This document shows, one piece after another, positions 54,237 through 63,009 of a stretch of 64,000 bases of DNA. The DNA comes from Hymenobacter amundsenii (GTDB lineage: Bacteria > Bacteroidota > Bacteroidia > Cytophagales > Hymenobacteraceae): positions 1 through 64,000 of the forward strand of contig NZ_NIRR01000012.1 in NCBI RefSeq assembly GCF_002204745.1, written 5' to 3'. The position numbers were made by a program, and so were the translations under genes. Under the pieces are notes generated by a model that was not told where the DNA came from, did not search any database, and saw only the letters and a program-made list of their open reading frames with translations. Numbering within the stretch: position 1 is the stretch's first letter; each line of letters starts with the position of its first letter.

Positions 54237-54335
54237 CCCCAGCGTATCCTGCATCCGCAGAGTGAAATCAACACCAATCCGAACGTGCCGAAGCCCATCC
54301 CCGGCCTGTACGAGAAGACTCCGGTGAATAAGTAA
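54237..54335 (+). pseudogene. C-terminal remnant of a second SusD/RagB-like gene
   Basis: The last 32 codons of a SusD-like frame: PQRILHPQSEINTNPNVPKP, then GLYEKTPVNK and TAA at 54333-54335. The 'PxPxSEIxxNPN' ending is typical of RagB/SusD proteins. It does not match the end of the intact SusD gene at 51026, so it comes from another gene whose body was lost when the IS3 element arrived or was deleted. Confidence 0.75.
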
Positions 54336-54354
54336 TTGTTCTTCCAAGAGTAAT

Positions 54355-54392
54355 TAAAAAGCGTTTCTGAATCTTCGGCAGCGCTTTTTTTG
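54355..54392 (+). terminator. Terminator after the SusD remnant
   Basis: AAAAAGCG (54357-54364) pairs with CGCTTTTTTT (54383-54392) with an inner CTG/CAG step. It probably served the lost SusD operon. Confidence 0.75.
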
Positions 54393-54432
54393 TGCGGTAT
54401 ATGAGCTAATTGATGACCAGCCAAGCCGCGCT

Positions 54433-55161
54433 CTACAGGGCGTCAATGCGCAGCACCACCTCCTCTGCTTTGTTGGGAGGGCTTTGCAACCACGCCAGAA
54501 TTTTTTCGGCGGCTTCCGGAGGCTCTACCAACTGCCCGTCTTGGTAGAAGCCGGCGAAGCGGGCAGCCTCGCTGAAGTTGTGGGCATCGGCCGAGCGGAT
54601 GTGCTCCTGCATGGGCGTGTTGAGAATACCCGGGGCGAGGCTGCGGATACGGATGCCAGTATTGCGCAAATCCTGCTCCTTTTGGGCGGTGCGCGAGAGG
54701 GCGTCGAGGGCGGCTTTGGAGGCCGAGTAGGCTCCCCAGCCATCAACGGCCCGCTGGGCGGCCCCACTGCTGATATTGAGAATGGTGCGCGGGATGGTCC
54801 GGCCTTGATAAGCACTCAGAAACGTATTCATGAGCATGGCCGGGGCAATCAGGTTGACATCGAAAACGAACTCGAAGTGCTCGTTCTGGTGCTCGCCTAT
54901 GTAGCCGATGTCGCCTAGTACAGCCGCGTTGTTGATGAGCGTGAGGCTGGCGGCATCGGGAAAGCGGGCAAAAACTTTGTGCAGGTTGTTCTGCACGGCC
55001 TGCAGGTCGGAGAGGTCGAGGGGCTGGTGGTGGTAATGCGCGTGTTGGATGGTAGCGTGGCGGCAGACCCCGATAACGGTGGCATCAGGCTGTTGCAAAA
55101 TGGCTTCGGCCAACGCTTTACCCAGTCCGCGACTGGAGCCGGTAATGATGTAGTAGTGCAT
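54433..55161 (-). CDS. Short-chain dehydrogenase/reductase
   Basis: 242 residues from ATG 55161. NAD(P)-binding start MHYYIITGSSRGLGKALAEA with the TG-x3-G-x-G motif, LINNAA, catalytic Ser in LNISSGAAQRAV and Y-x3-K in YSASKAALDAL. The pattern resembles sepiapterin- or benzil-reductase-like SDRs (YueD type). Substrate unknown. It ends near the SusD remnant's terminator and is downstream of hslU on the same strand, behind an inverted repeat. Confidence 0.92.
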   Translation of the reverse strand: MHYYIITGSSRGLGKALAEAILQQPDATVIGVCRHATIQHAHYHHQPLDLSDLQAVQNNLHKVFARFPDAASLTLINNAAVLGDIGYIGEHQNEHFEFVFDVNLIAPAMLMNTFLSAYQGRTIPRTILNISSGAAQRAVDGWGAYSASKAALDALSRTAQKEQDLRNTGIRIRSLAPGILNTPMQEHIRSADAHNFSEAARFAGFYQDGQLVEPPEAAEKILAWLQSPPNKAEEVVLRIDAL

Positions 55162-55182
55162 AAGCGCCGAAATGGTGAGGTA

Positions 55183-55272
55183 GTGAAATGGCGAGTGCCG
55201 TTCAACGCACCCAGCCTCCCCGCTAGTTACGCGGAGACCCGGGCCGACGTTGAACGGCACGCACTATTTCAC
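55183..55272. repeat. Inverted repeat between hslU and the SDR gene
   Basis: GTGAAATGGCGAGTGCCGTT and following (55183-55207) is mirrored at 55248-55272, 22 of 25 bases, with a 40-base loop. No T run. Another large hairpin in a gap between co-directional genes. Confidence 0.8.
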
Positions 55273-55294
55273 TGGTGCCAGCCCTAAAGCTTCC

Positions 55295-56710
55295 TTACAG
55301 AATATACTGGCTCAGGTCGCGGTTGCGGACCATGTCGGTGAGGCGTTCCTCGACCAAGGCGCGGTCGATGAGGATATGGGCGTTGGGGCCGATTTTGTCG
55401 GGTACGTCGAACAGAATATCGTTGAGCAGGCGGCTCATGACGGTATGCAGGCGGCGGGCCCCGATGTTTTCAACTTCGCTATTCACCTCGAACGCAATTT
55501 CGGCCAAGCGCTTCAGGGCGTCGTCGTCGAAGGTCAACTCCACTTCTTCGGCCTTCAGCAGTGCCTCGTACTGCTTAGTGAGGGCATTTTTGGGGTCTTT
55601 GAGAATCTGGTAGAAGTCGTCCTTGGTTAGGCTTTGCAGCTCGACGCGGATAGGAAAGCGGCCCTGGAGCTCAGGAATGAGGTCAGAGGGCTTGGAAACA
55701 TGGAAGGCGCCGGCAGCAATGAACAGGATGTGGTCGGTGTTGACAATGCCGTACTTGGTGCTCACGGCCGAACCCTCCACGATGGGTAGCAGGTCGCGCT
55801 GTACGCCTTCGCGGCTTACGTCGGGGCCGCCGCCGCCCTTACCGCTGCGGCTGGCAACTTTGTCAATTTCATCAATGAAAATGATGCCGCCGTTTTCAGC
55901 GAGCCGGATAGCTTCGTCCTTTACCTCATCCATGTCGATGAGCTTGGCCGCTTCCTCATCCAGCAGCAGCTTGCGGGCCTCGGCCACGGTTACTTTGCGC
56001 TTGCGGGTTTTCTTGGGCATTATCGAGCCCAGCATGTCTTGGATGCCGGCCATACTGGCTTCGTCCATGCCGCCGGGCGCACCACCCAGCACGCTTATGC
56101 CGCCCCCGCCCTGCTGGACCTGAATCTCGATTTTGCGGTCGTCCATTTCGCCGTTGCGGATTTTCTCGCGGAACCGCTCCCGGGTCCGCTCGTTCAGTTC
56201 CTGGTCGGAGTCGGGTACGTCGCCGGGGGCGGTAGTGGGGAAACCCAGGGCCGGCTTGGCCGAGGTGCCGGGCGCGGCCGTCACGGGCGGAATCAGGATA
56301 TCGAGGATAAGCTCTTCTACTACCTGTGCGGCCTTCACTTTCACTTCTTCCTGGCGGCGAGTTTTCACCATACTCACCGACTGCTCCACCAAATCGCGCA
56401 CCATGCTCTCCACATCGCGGCCCACGTAGCCCACTTCGGTGAATTTGGAAGCTTCGACTTTGGTGAATGGGGCCCCGGAGATGCCAGCCAGACGGCGGGC
56501 AATTTCGGTTTTGCCCACGCCTGTCGAGCCAATCATTAGAATGTTGTTGGGCACGATTTCGTCGCGCATCTCGGGTGCGGCGCGCAGGCGACGCCAGCGG
56601 TTGCGCAGGGCAATAGCCACGTGGCGCTTCGCCTCGTGCTGGCCAATGATGTACTTATCGAGCTCGGCCACAATCTGGGCCGGGGTGAGAAAATCCGCGG
56701 AATCAAGCAT
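55295..56710 (-). CDS. hslU: HslU (ClpY) ATPase subunit of the HslUV protease
   Basis: 471 residues. LTPAQIVAELDKYIIGQ start, Walker A GSTGVGKTE near residue 61, pore loop region VGYVGRDVESMVRDL, an acidic/Gly-rich I domain (about 145-255), Walker B IIFIDEIDKVA, and the family end RRLHTVMSRLLNDILFD. Unfolds proteins for the HslV peptidase. HslV is not next to it, unlike in E. coli. Confidence 0.96.
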   Translation of the reverse strand: MLDSADFLTPAQIVAELDKYIIGQHEAKRHVAIALRNRWRRLRAAPEMRDEIVPNNILMIGSTGVGKTEIARRLAGISGAPFTKVEASKFTEVGYVGRDVESMVRDLVEQSVSMVKTRRQEEVKVKAAQVVEELILDILIPPVTAAPGTSAKPALGFPTTAPGDVPDSDQELNERTRERFREKIRNGEMDDRKIEIQVQQGGGGISVLGGAPGGMDEASMAGIQDMLGSIMPKKTRKRKVTVAEARKLLLDEEAAKLIDMDEVKDEAIRLAENGGIIFIDEIDKVASRSGKGGGGPDVSREGVQRDLLPIVEGSAVSTKYGIVNTDHILFIAAGAFHVSKPSDLIPELQGRFPIRVELQSLTKDDFYQILKDPKNALTKQYEALLKAEEVELTFDDDALKRLAEIAFEVNSEVENIGARRLHTVMSRLLNDILFDVPDKIGPNAHILIDRALVEERLTDMVRNRDLSQYIL

Positions 56711-56836
56711 GAAATGGGATGTAGTAAATGTAGTAGGGTGCCTAGTGTGAGAATAGATAACTGCTCAATAGGTTTACCGGCTATATGGATTAAAACAGCC
56801 GCATTTTTCGCATTCGGCACATTTTTGAGCTTAGCA

Positions 56837-57889
56837 TCAGGGCTGTTTTTTGAACAGCGAATCGAGGTTGCGGGCCACAGTGAAGTAATTGGCCCCGCCC
56901 GAGGCGTGGTAGCCGGCGTGGGTGTAATCGAGCTGGAACTGGCTGAGGCGCAGCATGACGCCGAACGAGAAGCCTGCCCCGCCGGCCGCGTTGTCGAGGC
57001 GCAGTTCGCGGCGCTGCAGGTGGTTGTATCCCACGCGCACGTTGAGGTTTTTACTCAGCAGTAACTCCCCTCCTACCACGAAATGCCGAGCAATTTTATC
57101 GCCCAGCTTCTTTTCAGGTGTGGTTTCGTTGCCATTTTCATCGAGCTGGCCCCGCTGGTTGGGGTCGAGGTACACGATATCGAGCTGCTGGAGGTGATGG
57201 GCGGCCAGCGAGAAACGGAACGGCAGGTGCTCGGGCTTGATGGACGTACCCAGCTCCACATCAAGCGGCATGGCCTCGCGCCCGGCACCGTCGTAGGGCT
57301 TGATTTGAACGCCAGCGTTGCGCACCACCAAGCCCACCGTGAAATCCTGGGTGGGATGCTTGAATAGGCCACCTACGTCGGCCAGGGCAGCGTAGGAGTG
57401 GTTGCCGGCAATACCCGAGCCGGCGAGCTTAAGCGTACCACCCAGCGTGAATACGCCGCTGGTATACGAATCGGACAAACTCAAGGCGTACTCGTTCACC
57501 GAAAACTGGCCCAGCGAATTGCCAGCCGGGTCATACTGCTCGAAGTCGCCGTAATTAAGGTAGGTAAGCCCCACCCCTATCCGGCCGGCTTTGGCTGTGT
57601 TGAACACGTACACGGCCGTGCTCTGCTTGATGTCGGCCAGATAATCAACAAACCCTAAAGCCAGTCGACCATCCATCTCGGCGTTGAGCAGAGCCGGATT
57701 GGCGTATAGCATAGTACCGTCGGCATCACGCGAGGACGTGTTTACGCCGCCCAACCCGGCCAGCTTGGCGCTGGTAGGCAAGTTGAGAAAACTAAAGGCC
57801 CGCTGGCCTCCAATCTGCGCCTGCGCCGCGCCCAGCGTAAGGCCCGAAACGGCAAAAACAACGGCAGTACGGCGTAGGAGTTGGTTCAT
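56837..57889 (-). CDS. porQ: Type IX secretion system protein PorQ
   Basis: 350 residues from ATG 57889, which opens the signal peptide (LLRRTAVVFAVSGLTLGAAQ). PorQ features: GGQRAFSFLNLPTSAKLAGLG, YANPALL, and a beta-barrel body ending VMLRLSQFQLDYTHAGYHASG. PorQ belongs to the outer-membrane attachment part of the type IX secretion system, with PorU, PorV and PorZ. Its presence means the organism uses T9SS. Between hslU and a large palindrome. Confidence 0.9.
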   Translation of the reverse strand: MNQLLRRTAVVFAVSGLTLGAAQAQIGGQRAFSFLNLPTSAKLAGLGGVNTSSRDADGTMLYANPALLNAEMDGRLALGFVDYLADIKQSTAVYVFNTAKAGRIGVGLTYLNYGDFEQYDPAGNSLGQFSVNEYALSLSDSYTSGVFTLGGTLKLAGSGIAGNHSYAALADVGGLFKHPTQDFTVGLVVRNAGVQIKPYDGAGREAMPLDVELGTSIKPEHLPFRFSLAAHHLQQLDIVYLDPNQRGQLDENGNETTPEKKLGDKIARHFVVGGELLLSKNLNVRVGYNHLQRRELRLDNAAGGAGFSFGVMLRLSQFQLDYTHAGYHASGGANYFTVARNLDSLFKKQP

Positions 57890-57958
57890 CAACGGAAAGA
57901 TAAAGCAGTTCCCCGACAGGACGTTGCGGCGGGCGGATTTATTGTGTGTAATAGGTGG

Positions 57959-58083
57959 CTTGCTCATCTGCCGTCCGCGCCGCCGAAGGATCTCTACCGC
58001 TTCGTTGGGGCCAACATGACTACCATTGCGGTAGAGATGCTTCGACTTCGCCTCCGGCTGCGCGGACGTCAGATGAGCATGAC
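57959..58083. repeat. Large imperfect palindrome between lon and porQ
   Basis: Left arm 57959-57999 (starts TTGCTCATCTGCCGTCCGCG) pairs with right arm 58032-58083. GATCTCTACCGC/GCGGTAGAGAT at the inner end and TGCTCATCTG/CAGATGAGCA at the outer end match exactly. The right arm has about 12 extra bases. The whole has the look of a mobile repeat. Confidence 0.85.
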
Positions 58084-58108
58084 ACGTTCTTTTTGGCGTA
58101 GCACATCC

Positions 58109-60613
58109 CTATTGCACCTCTACGCTTGGCCCCAACGGCGCGGGAGCTTCGTCGCGGACTTCCAGCTTCATCGGATAAGCCACTTTCTCGTCCAGCAAGG
58201 CCACGCGCAACACATCGTCGACGCGGTCGGCGTAGTGAATTGTGAGCCCTTTGAGATAGTGAGCGGCTATTTCGTCGATGTCTTTGCGGTTTTTGGGACA
58301 GAGGATAATATCGAGGATGCCAGCCCGGCGGGCAGCCAGGATTTTTTCCTTGATGCCGCCGACCGGCAATACTTTACCACGCAGGGTGATTTCGCCCGTC
58401 ATAGCCAAGTGGCTGCGGATTTTGCGCTGCGTAAACACCGAGGCAATGCTCGTGAAGATGGCAATGCCGGCACTGGGGCCGTCTTTAGGCACGGCGCCCT
58501 CGGGGAAGTGAATGTGCAGGTCGTACTGGTCGAAGAGTCGGTAGTCGATGCCCAACTCCTCGGCCCGGCTGCGCAGGTAGCTCAGCGCCGTCACGGCCGA
58601 TTCCTTCATCACGTCGCCGAGCTGGCCCGAGAGCGTGAGCTTGCCGCGGCCTCGGCTCAGCAGGCTTTCAATAAACAGGATGTCGCCGCCCACGCTGGTC
58701 CAGGCCAGGCCCGTGACTACGCCGGCCGTTTCGTTGTCCTGGTACTGGTCGCGGTCGAAAATGGGCGCGCCGAGGATGCGCTGCACATCGGCCGGGGCCA
58801 GGACCGCGGGGTATTTCTCGTCTAGGGCCTTGCTCTTGGCCACGTTGCGCACCAGTCCACCAAGCTTGCGCTCCAGGCTACGGACGCCACTTTCGCGGGT
58901 GTAGTCGTCAATCACGCGCTGGAGGGCCGCCGTGCTCACGCTGGCATCCTTGGGGCCGAGGCCGTGGTCTTCGAGCAGCTTGGGCCAGAGGTGCTTTTTG
59001 GCAATCTGGGTTTTCTCTTCCAGCGTGTAGCCCGTCAGGTCGATTATTTCCATCCGGTCGCGCAGGGCGGGCTGGATGGTATCGAGCGAGTTGGCGGTGG
59101 CAATGAACAGCACCCGCGAGAGGTCGTATTCCACCTCCAGGTAGTTATCGGTGAAAGTCGAATTCTGCTCGGGGTCGAGCACTTCGAGCAGTGCCGAACT
59201 GGGGTCGCCGCGGAAGTCGGTGGCCAGCTTATCGATTTCGTCGAGCACGATGACCGGGTTGGAGGCCCCGGCCTTCTTGATCTGGGCAATGATACGGCCG
59301 GGCATGGCCCCCACGTAGGTTTTGCGGTGGCCCCGGATTTCGGCCTCGTCGCGGACGCCGCCCAGACTCATGCGCACGTACTGGCGGCCCAACGCCTTGG
59401 CGATAGAGCGGCCCAGGCTGGTTTTGCCCACGCCGGGAGGACCGTAAAGACACAGAATCGGTGCTTTCAGGTCGTTCTTGAGCTTGAGCACGGCCAAGTA
59501 CTCAATGATGCGGGCCTTCACCTTCTCCATGCCGTAATGGTCCTGGTCGAGGATGCGCTGGGTGCGTTTGAGGTTGAAGTTGTCCTTGGTGTACTCGCCC
59601 CAGGGCAAATCAAGCAGGTACTCGACGTAGTTGACGCTAATGGGGTACTCGGCCGCTTGGGGGTTGAGGCGGCTGAGCTTGTCGAGCTCCTTATCGAAGT
59701 GTTTGGCCACGGCCTCGGGCCATTTCTTGGTTTTGGCCCGCTGGCGCAGCTTGTCGGCGTCCTGCTCGGGGCCATCGAAACCCAGCTCGTCCTGGAGCAC
59801 CTTGATCTGCTGGCGCAGGAAATAGTCGCGCTGCTGCTGGTCGATATCAGTATGGACCTTGGTGTGGATTTCGCGCTTTATTTCGAGGTGCTGAATTTCC
59901 TTCAGCATCAACTCCAACAGCTTGGTACCGCGCTCCACGCCGTCGTTGGTTTCGAGCAACTGCTGCTTCACGCTTACCTCCACGTTGATGTTGGAGGAGA
60001 GAAAGTGCGTCAAAAAAGCCGGCGACTCGATATTGTCGAGGGCCATTTGGGCTTCCTGCGGAATTTCGGGATTCAATTTGAGCATCCGGGCCGCTGCCTC
60101 CTTGAGCGACGATACCAGCGCCTTAAGGCCCTTGGAGCTTTTGGCCGGAAAGGCTTCCGGCGCGTAGCTTACCCGGGCCGTGATGTAAGGAGTACTCTGA
60201 ATTTCCTCCTCAATTTTAAAGCGCGACTGGCCCTGAATAATGATAGTCGTATTGCCATCGGGCAGCACCAGCATTTTCAGGATTTTGGCCAGCGTACCCA
60301 CCTGGTACATATCGGCCAGGTTGGGGTCGTCGCTTTGCCCGTTTTTCTGGGCCACCACGCCCACCAGCTTGTTGCCTTTGTAGGCCTTGCGTACCAGCCG
60401 GATACTCTTCTTGCGCGTGACCGTGACGGGCAGCACCACGCCCGGAAACAACACCGTATTGCGCACCGGCAGTAGCGACAACACCTCCGGCTGTTCGCCG
60501 GGGCTCATGGGCTGGTCGGGGTCAGCGGCCACGATAGATACCATTTCGGTGGAGTCGTCACTCATCAGCAATAGCGAGGATAGAGCAGATTTCGGTGGGT
60601 TGTAATAACTCAT
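58109..60613 (-). CDS. lon: ATP-dependent protease Lon
   Basis: 834 residues from ATG 60613 (MSYYNPPKSALSSLL); an ATG at 60565 is a second choice. LON substrate-binding domain (about 45-250), AAA+ with Walker A GPPGVGKTS at residue 391, and the S16 protease with catalytic Ser714 in KDGPSAG and Lys755 in GGIKEK. Degrades misfolded and regulatory proteins in the cytoplasm. Length and motif order are normal. Divergent from the PorE-like gene. Confidence 0.97.
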   Translation of the reverse strand: MSYYNPPKSALSSLLLMSDDSTEMVSIVAADPDQPMSPGEQPEVLSLLPVRNTVLFPGVVLPVTVTRKKSIRLVRKAYKGNKLVGVVAQKNGQSDDPNLADMYQVGTLAKILKMLVLPDGNTTIIIQGQSRFKIEEEIQSTPYITARVSYAPEAFPAKSSKGLKALVSSLKEAAARMLKLNPEIPQEAQMALDNIESPAFLTHFLSSNINVEVSVKQQLLETNDGVERGTKLLELMLKEIQHLEIKREIHTKVHTDIDQQQRDYFLRQQIKVLQDELGFDGPEQDADKLRQRAKTKKWPEAVAKHFDKELDKLSRLNPQAAEYPISVNYVEYLLDLPWGEYTKDNFNLKRTQRILDQDHYGMEKVKARIIEYLAVLKLKNDLKAPILCLYGPPGVGKTSLGRSIAKALGRQYVRMSLGGVRDEAEIRGHRKTYVGAMPGRIIAQIKKAGASNPVIVLDEIDKLATDFRGDPSSALLEVLDPEQNSTFTDNYLEVEYDLSRVLFIATANSLDTIQPALRDRMEIIDLTGYTLEEKTQIAKKHLWPKLLEDHGLGPKDASVSTAALQRVIDDYTRESGVRSLERKLGGLVRNVAKSKALDEKYPAVLAPADVQRILGAPIFDRDQYQDNETAGVVTGLAWTSVGGDILFIESLLSRGRGKLTLSGQLGDVMKESAVTALSYLRSRAEELGIDYRLFDQYDLHIHFPEGAVPKDGPSAGIAIFTSIASVFTQRKIRSHLAMTGEITLRGKVLPVGGIKEKILAARRAGILDIILCPKNRKDIDEIAAHYLKGLTIHYADRVDDVLRVALLDEKVAYPMKLEVRDEAPAPLGPSVEVQ

Positions 60614-60894
60614 GCAGGGAAGAAAACGGGCAAAACAGGTATCCGGGTGCCACAATGACAGGCCCGGAACCAAACCGGCGCTCCAATAGGCGGGAGCTAA
60701 GCCGAAAGTACGGATTCGGCAAGCGCCGTGCCACGGCCGGGCCTTGCCACATCGGCAGAACAGTAGGCGGACCTCCCCAACGAAGGCACAACGCAAAAAA
60801 AGGCTTTGCGCCGCAACAGATACCGTGCGTACACATCCAAATTTTCCTATTTTTGATGCGGACCGGCCTCCCATCGCCGGGCTTCCGCATCGAT

Positions 60895-62979
60895 ATGCCC
60901 CGATTTACTTTTTTATCTCTTTGCTGCGGGTTGCTGCTGGCATTCGGCTGGCCGGTTGCGGTGCAGGGCCAGCAGAAAAACACCTTGCCCAACTCGCAGC
61001 GCCCGCTCTCGGCCAAGGTTATCCGGCAGATGCGCACCCGCCTCGATCAGACCCCGGTATTCCCGAACGTGAATCGGGTAGCCTATTTCAGCGACAAAAA
61101 GGCTCTACGCGAGATTCAGCGGGCCGAAAAGCGCAAGAACTGGCCCGCTGCCCGCAATCTGCTGGAGCTATACGTAGGCCAGTTCGGCATCGAGAACTTC
61201 TACCGCGACACGCCCATGCTCTGGCGCCTGGGCCAGCTATGGGACCGCACCGGCAATCCGGAACGGGCGAAGGCCTACTACCGGCTGGCCCTCAAGCACC
61301 GCCGCCAGAGCCTGACCAAAGTGCAACAGTACTACGACTCGCTCGAAAACAAGGACACAGACCTCTACGTGCCCCTCAAAACGTACTACGAGCTAGTAGA
61401 TTACCGGAAGAACATCGCCACCTTCCGCCCTCCCAAGGGCGTGTACACCAGCATGGGCGATGCTATTAACTCCAAGAAGGAGGATTACGGCCCCACGCTG
61501 CGGGCCGATGCCGACCTGCTCATCTTTAGTTCGAAACGCAAAACCCGGGGCCGCTTGCAGGAGGTAGCAGATGAGGATTTGTACCAGTCGCGCCGCGAAA
61601 ACGGGCTCTGGACCGAGGCCGAGCCTTTGCCCAAGCCCATTAACTCGTCCTATAACGAGGGCTCGGCCTGCATTAGCAAAGACGGCACCACGCTCTACTT
61701 TACCCGCTGCGAGTGCCCCACCTGCCACGGCAACTGCGACCTGTACGAAGCGCACTTCAAAGACGGCAAATGGAGCGTACCCAAGAGCCTGGGAGCCAAC
61801 GTTAATTCTACGGCCTGGGATTCGCAGCCCACCCTCTCACCGGGCGAAGACACGCTGTATTTCGCCTCCGACCGGCTTGGCGGCTTCGGGCTGTCAGACA
61901 TCTGGTTTACGGCTAAGGGCAAGAACGGTCAGTGGGGCCCGGCCCAGAATATGGGGCCGGTCGTGAATACCCGCGAGAGTGAGGTAAGCCCGTTTTACCA
62001 CCCACTCTACCACGTGCTCTACTTCAGCTCCCGGGGTCAGCTGCTCAATTTCGGCGACTTCGATATCTACAAAACCTACCGGGTGGGCGGCCGCTGGCAG
62101 GAGCCCATCAACATCGGGCCGCTGGTAAACGGTAAGGGGTCGGAGTACTACTTCACTATCGATGCCGATTCGAAAGACCTCTACTATGCCCGCTCGGAAC
62201 AGAAGGACCTGAAAAACCTGGACCTCTACTCGTTCCCGCTGCCCATGGAGGCCCAGCCCACCGCTACAACTCACGTCGAGGGCTCGCTCATCGACTCGGT
62301 GAGTCGCAAGCCGCTCAACGGCATTGTGAGCATCATCGATACCGATAACGGCATTGAGGTGGCCAGCAAGTACCTGCGCGATGATGGCTCATTTGATTTC
62401 GACCTCATGGAAGGCTCGCACTACGTGATGCTGATTCAGAGCCCCGACTTCTTCAGCGTCGAAAAAAGCTTCGCCCTCCAGGGCGACACGGTGATGAAGC
62501 TCATGACCAACGCCATCGACTACAAGCTGCCGCTGGTGTTCAAAAACATCGAATTCGACCAGGACAAGGCCACTATCCGGGCCAGCATGCACCCGATTCT
62601 CGACCGCATTGCCGTGTTCATGGTCGACCACCCGGCGTTCCGGCTCAACATTGCGGGCCACACCGACAGCAAGGGCGACTCCGACTTCAACCTCACCCTC
62701 TCCCAGGACCGGGCCGAGGCCATCCGCCGCTACATCGAGCAAAAGGGCAAGCTGCCGCCCAACCGCATCGAAAGCATGGGTTACGGCAGCACCCAACCCC
62801 TCAAAGACGAAGTAACCAAGGAAGACGCCCGCACCAACCGCCGCGTCGAGTTTCGCCTGCTCAAGCCCGACGGCAACAGCAGCGACGAGCCGTTCAAAGC
62901 CGACCCTTTCCCTAGCAGCAAGCCCGCCGCGCCCGGCAAACCCGAGCCTAAGCCAACTGGTGGCGACGATGGGTGGTAG
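60895..62979 (+). CDS. PorE-like OmpA-family protein with TPR and PD40 repeats
   Basis: 694 residues from ATG 60895 with a signal peptide (FTFLSLCCGLLLAFGWPVAV). Domains in order: TPR-like helices (about 60-145: PAARNLLELYVGQFG, NPERAKAYYRLAL), a PD40/WD40-like propeller (about 180-450: DLYQSRRENGLW, TLYFASDRLGGFGLSDIW, VLYFSSRG), a carboxypeptidase-regulatory-like domain (about 455-530), and OmpA (NIEFDQDKATIRASMHPILD, NIAGHTDSKGDSDFNLTLS). This is the layout of PorE of the type IX secretion system, which anchors it to peptidoglycan. Paralogues of this layout are common, so the assignment is not certain. Confidence 0.85.
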   Translation: MPRFTFLSLCCGLLLAFGWPVAVQGQQKNTLPNSQRPLSAKVIRQMRTRLDQTPVFPNVNRVAYFSDKKALREIQRAEKRKNWPAARNLLELYVGQFGIENFYRDTPMLWRLGQLWDRTGNPERAKAYYRLALKHRRQSLTKVQQYYDSLENKDTDLYVPLKTYYELVDYRKNIATFRPPKGVYTSMGDAINSKKEDYGPTLRADADLLIFSSKRKTRGRLQEVADEDLYQSRRENGLWTEAEPLPKPINSSYNEGSACISKDGTTLYFTRCECPTCHGNCDLYEAHFKDGKWSVPKSLGANVNSTAWDSQPTLSPGEDTLYFASDRLGGFGLSDIWFTAKGKNGQWGPAQNMGPVVNTRESEVSPFYHPLYHVLYFSSRGQLLNFGDFDIYKTYRVGGRWQEPINIGPLVNGKGSEYYFTIDADSKDLYYARSEQKDLKNLDLYSFPLPMEAQPTATTHVEGSLIDSVSRKPLNGIVSIIDTDNGIEVASKYLRDDGSFDFDLMEGSHYVMLIQSPDFFSVEKSFALQGDTVMKLMTNAIDYKLPLVFKNIEFDQDKATIRASMHPILDRIAVFMVDHPAFRLNIAGHTDSKGDSDFNLTLSQDRAEAIRRYIEQKGKLPPNRIESMGYGSTQPLKDEVTKEDARTNRRVEFRLLKPDGNSSDEPFKADPFPSSKPAAPGKPEPKPTGGDDGW

Positions 62980-63009
62980 GAACGAGGCGTGAACTGAACG
63001 CCATCGTGC

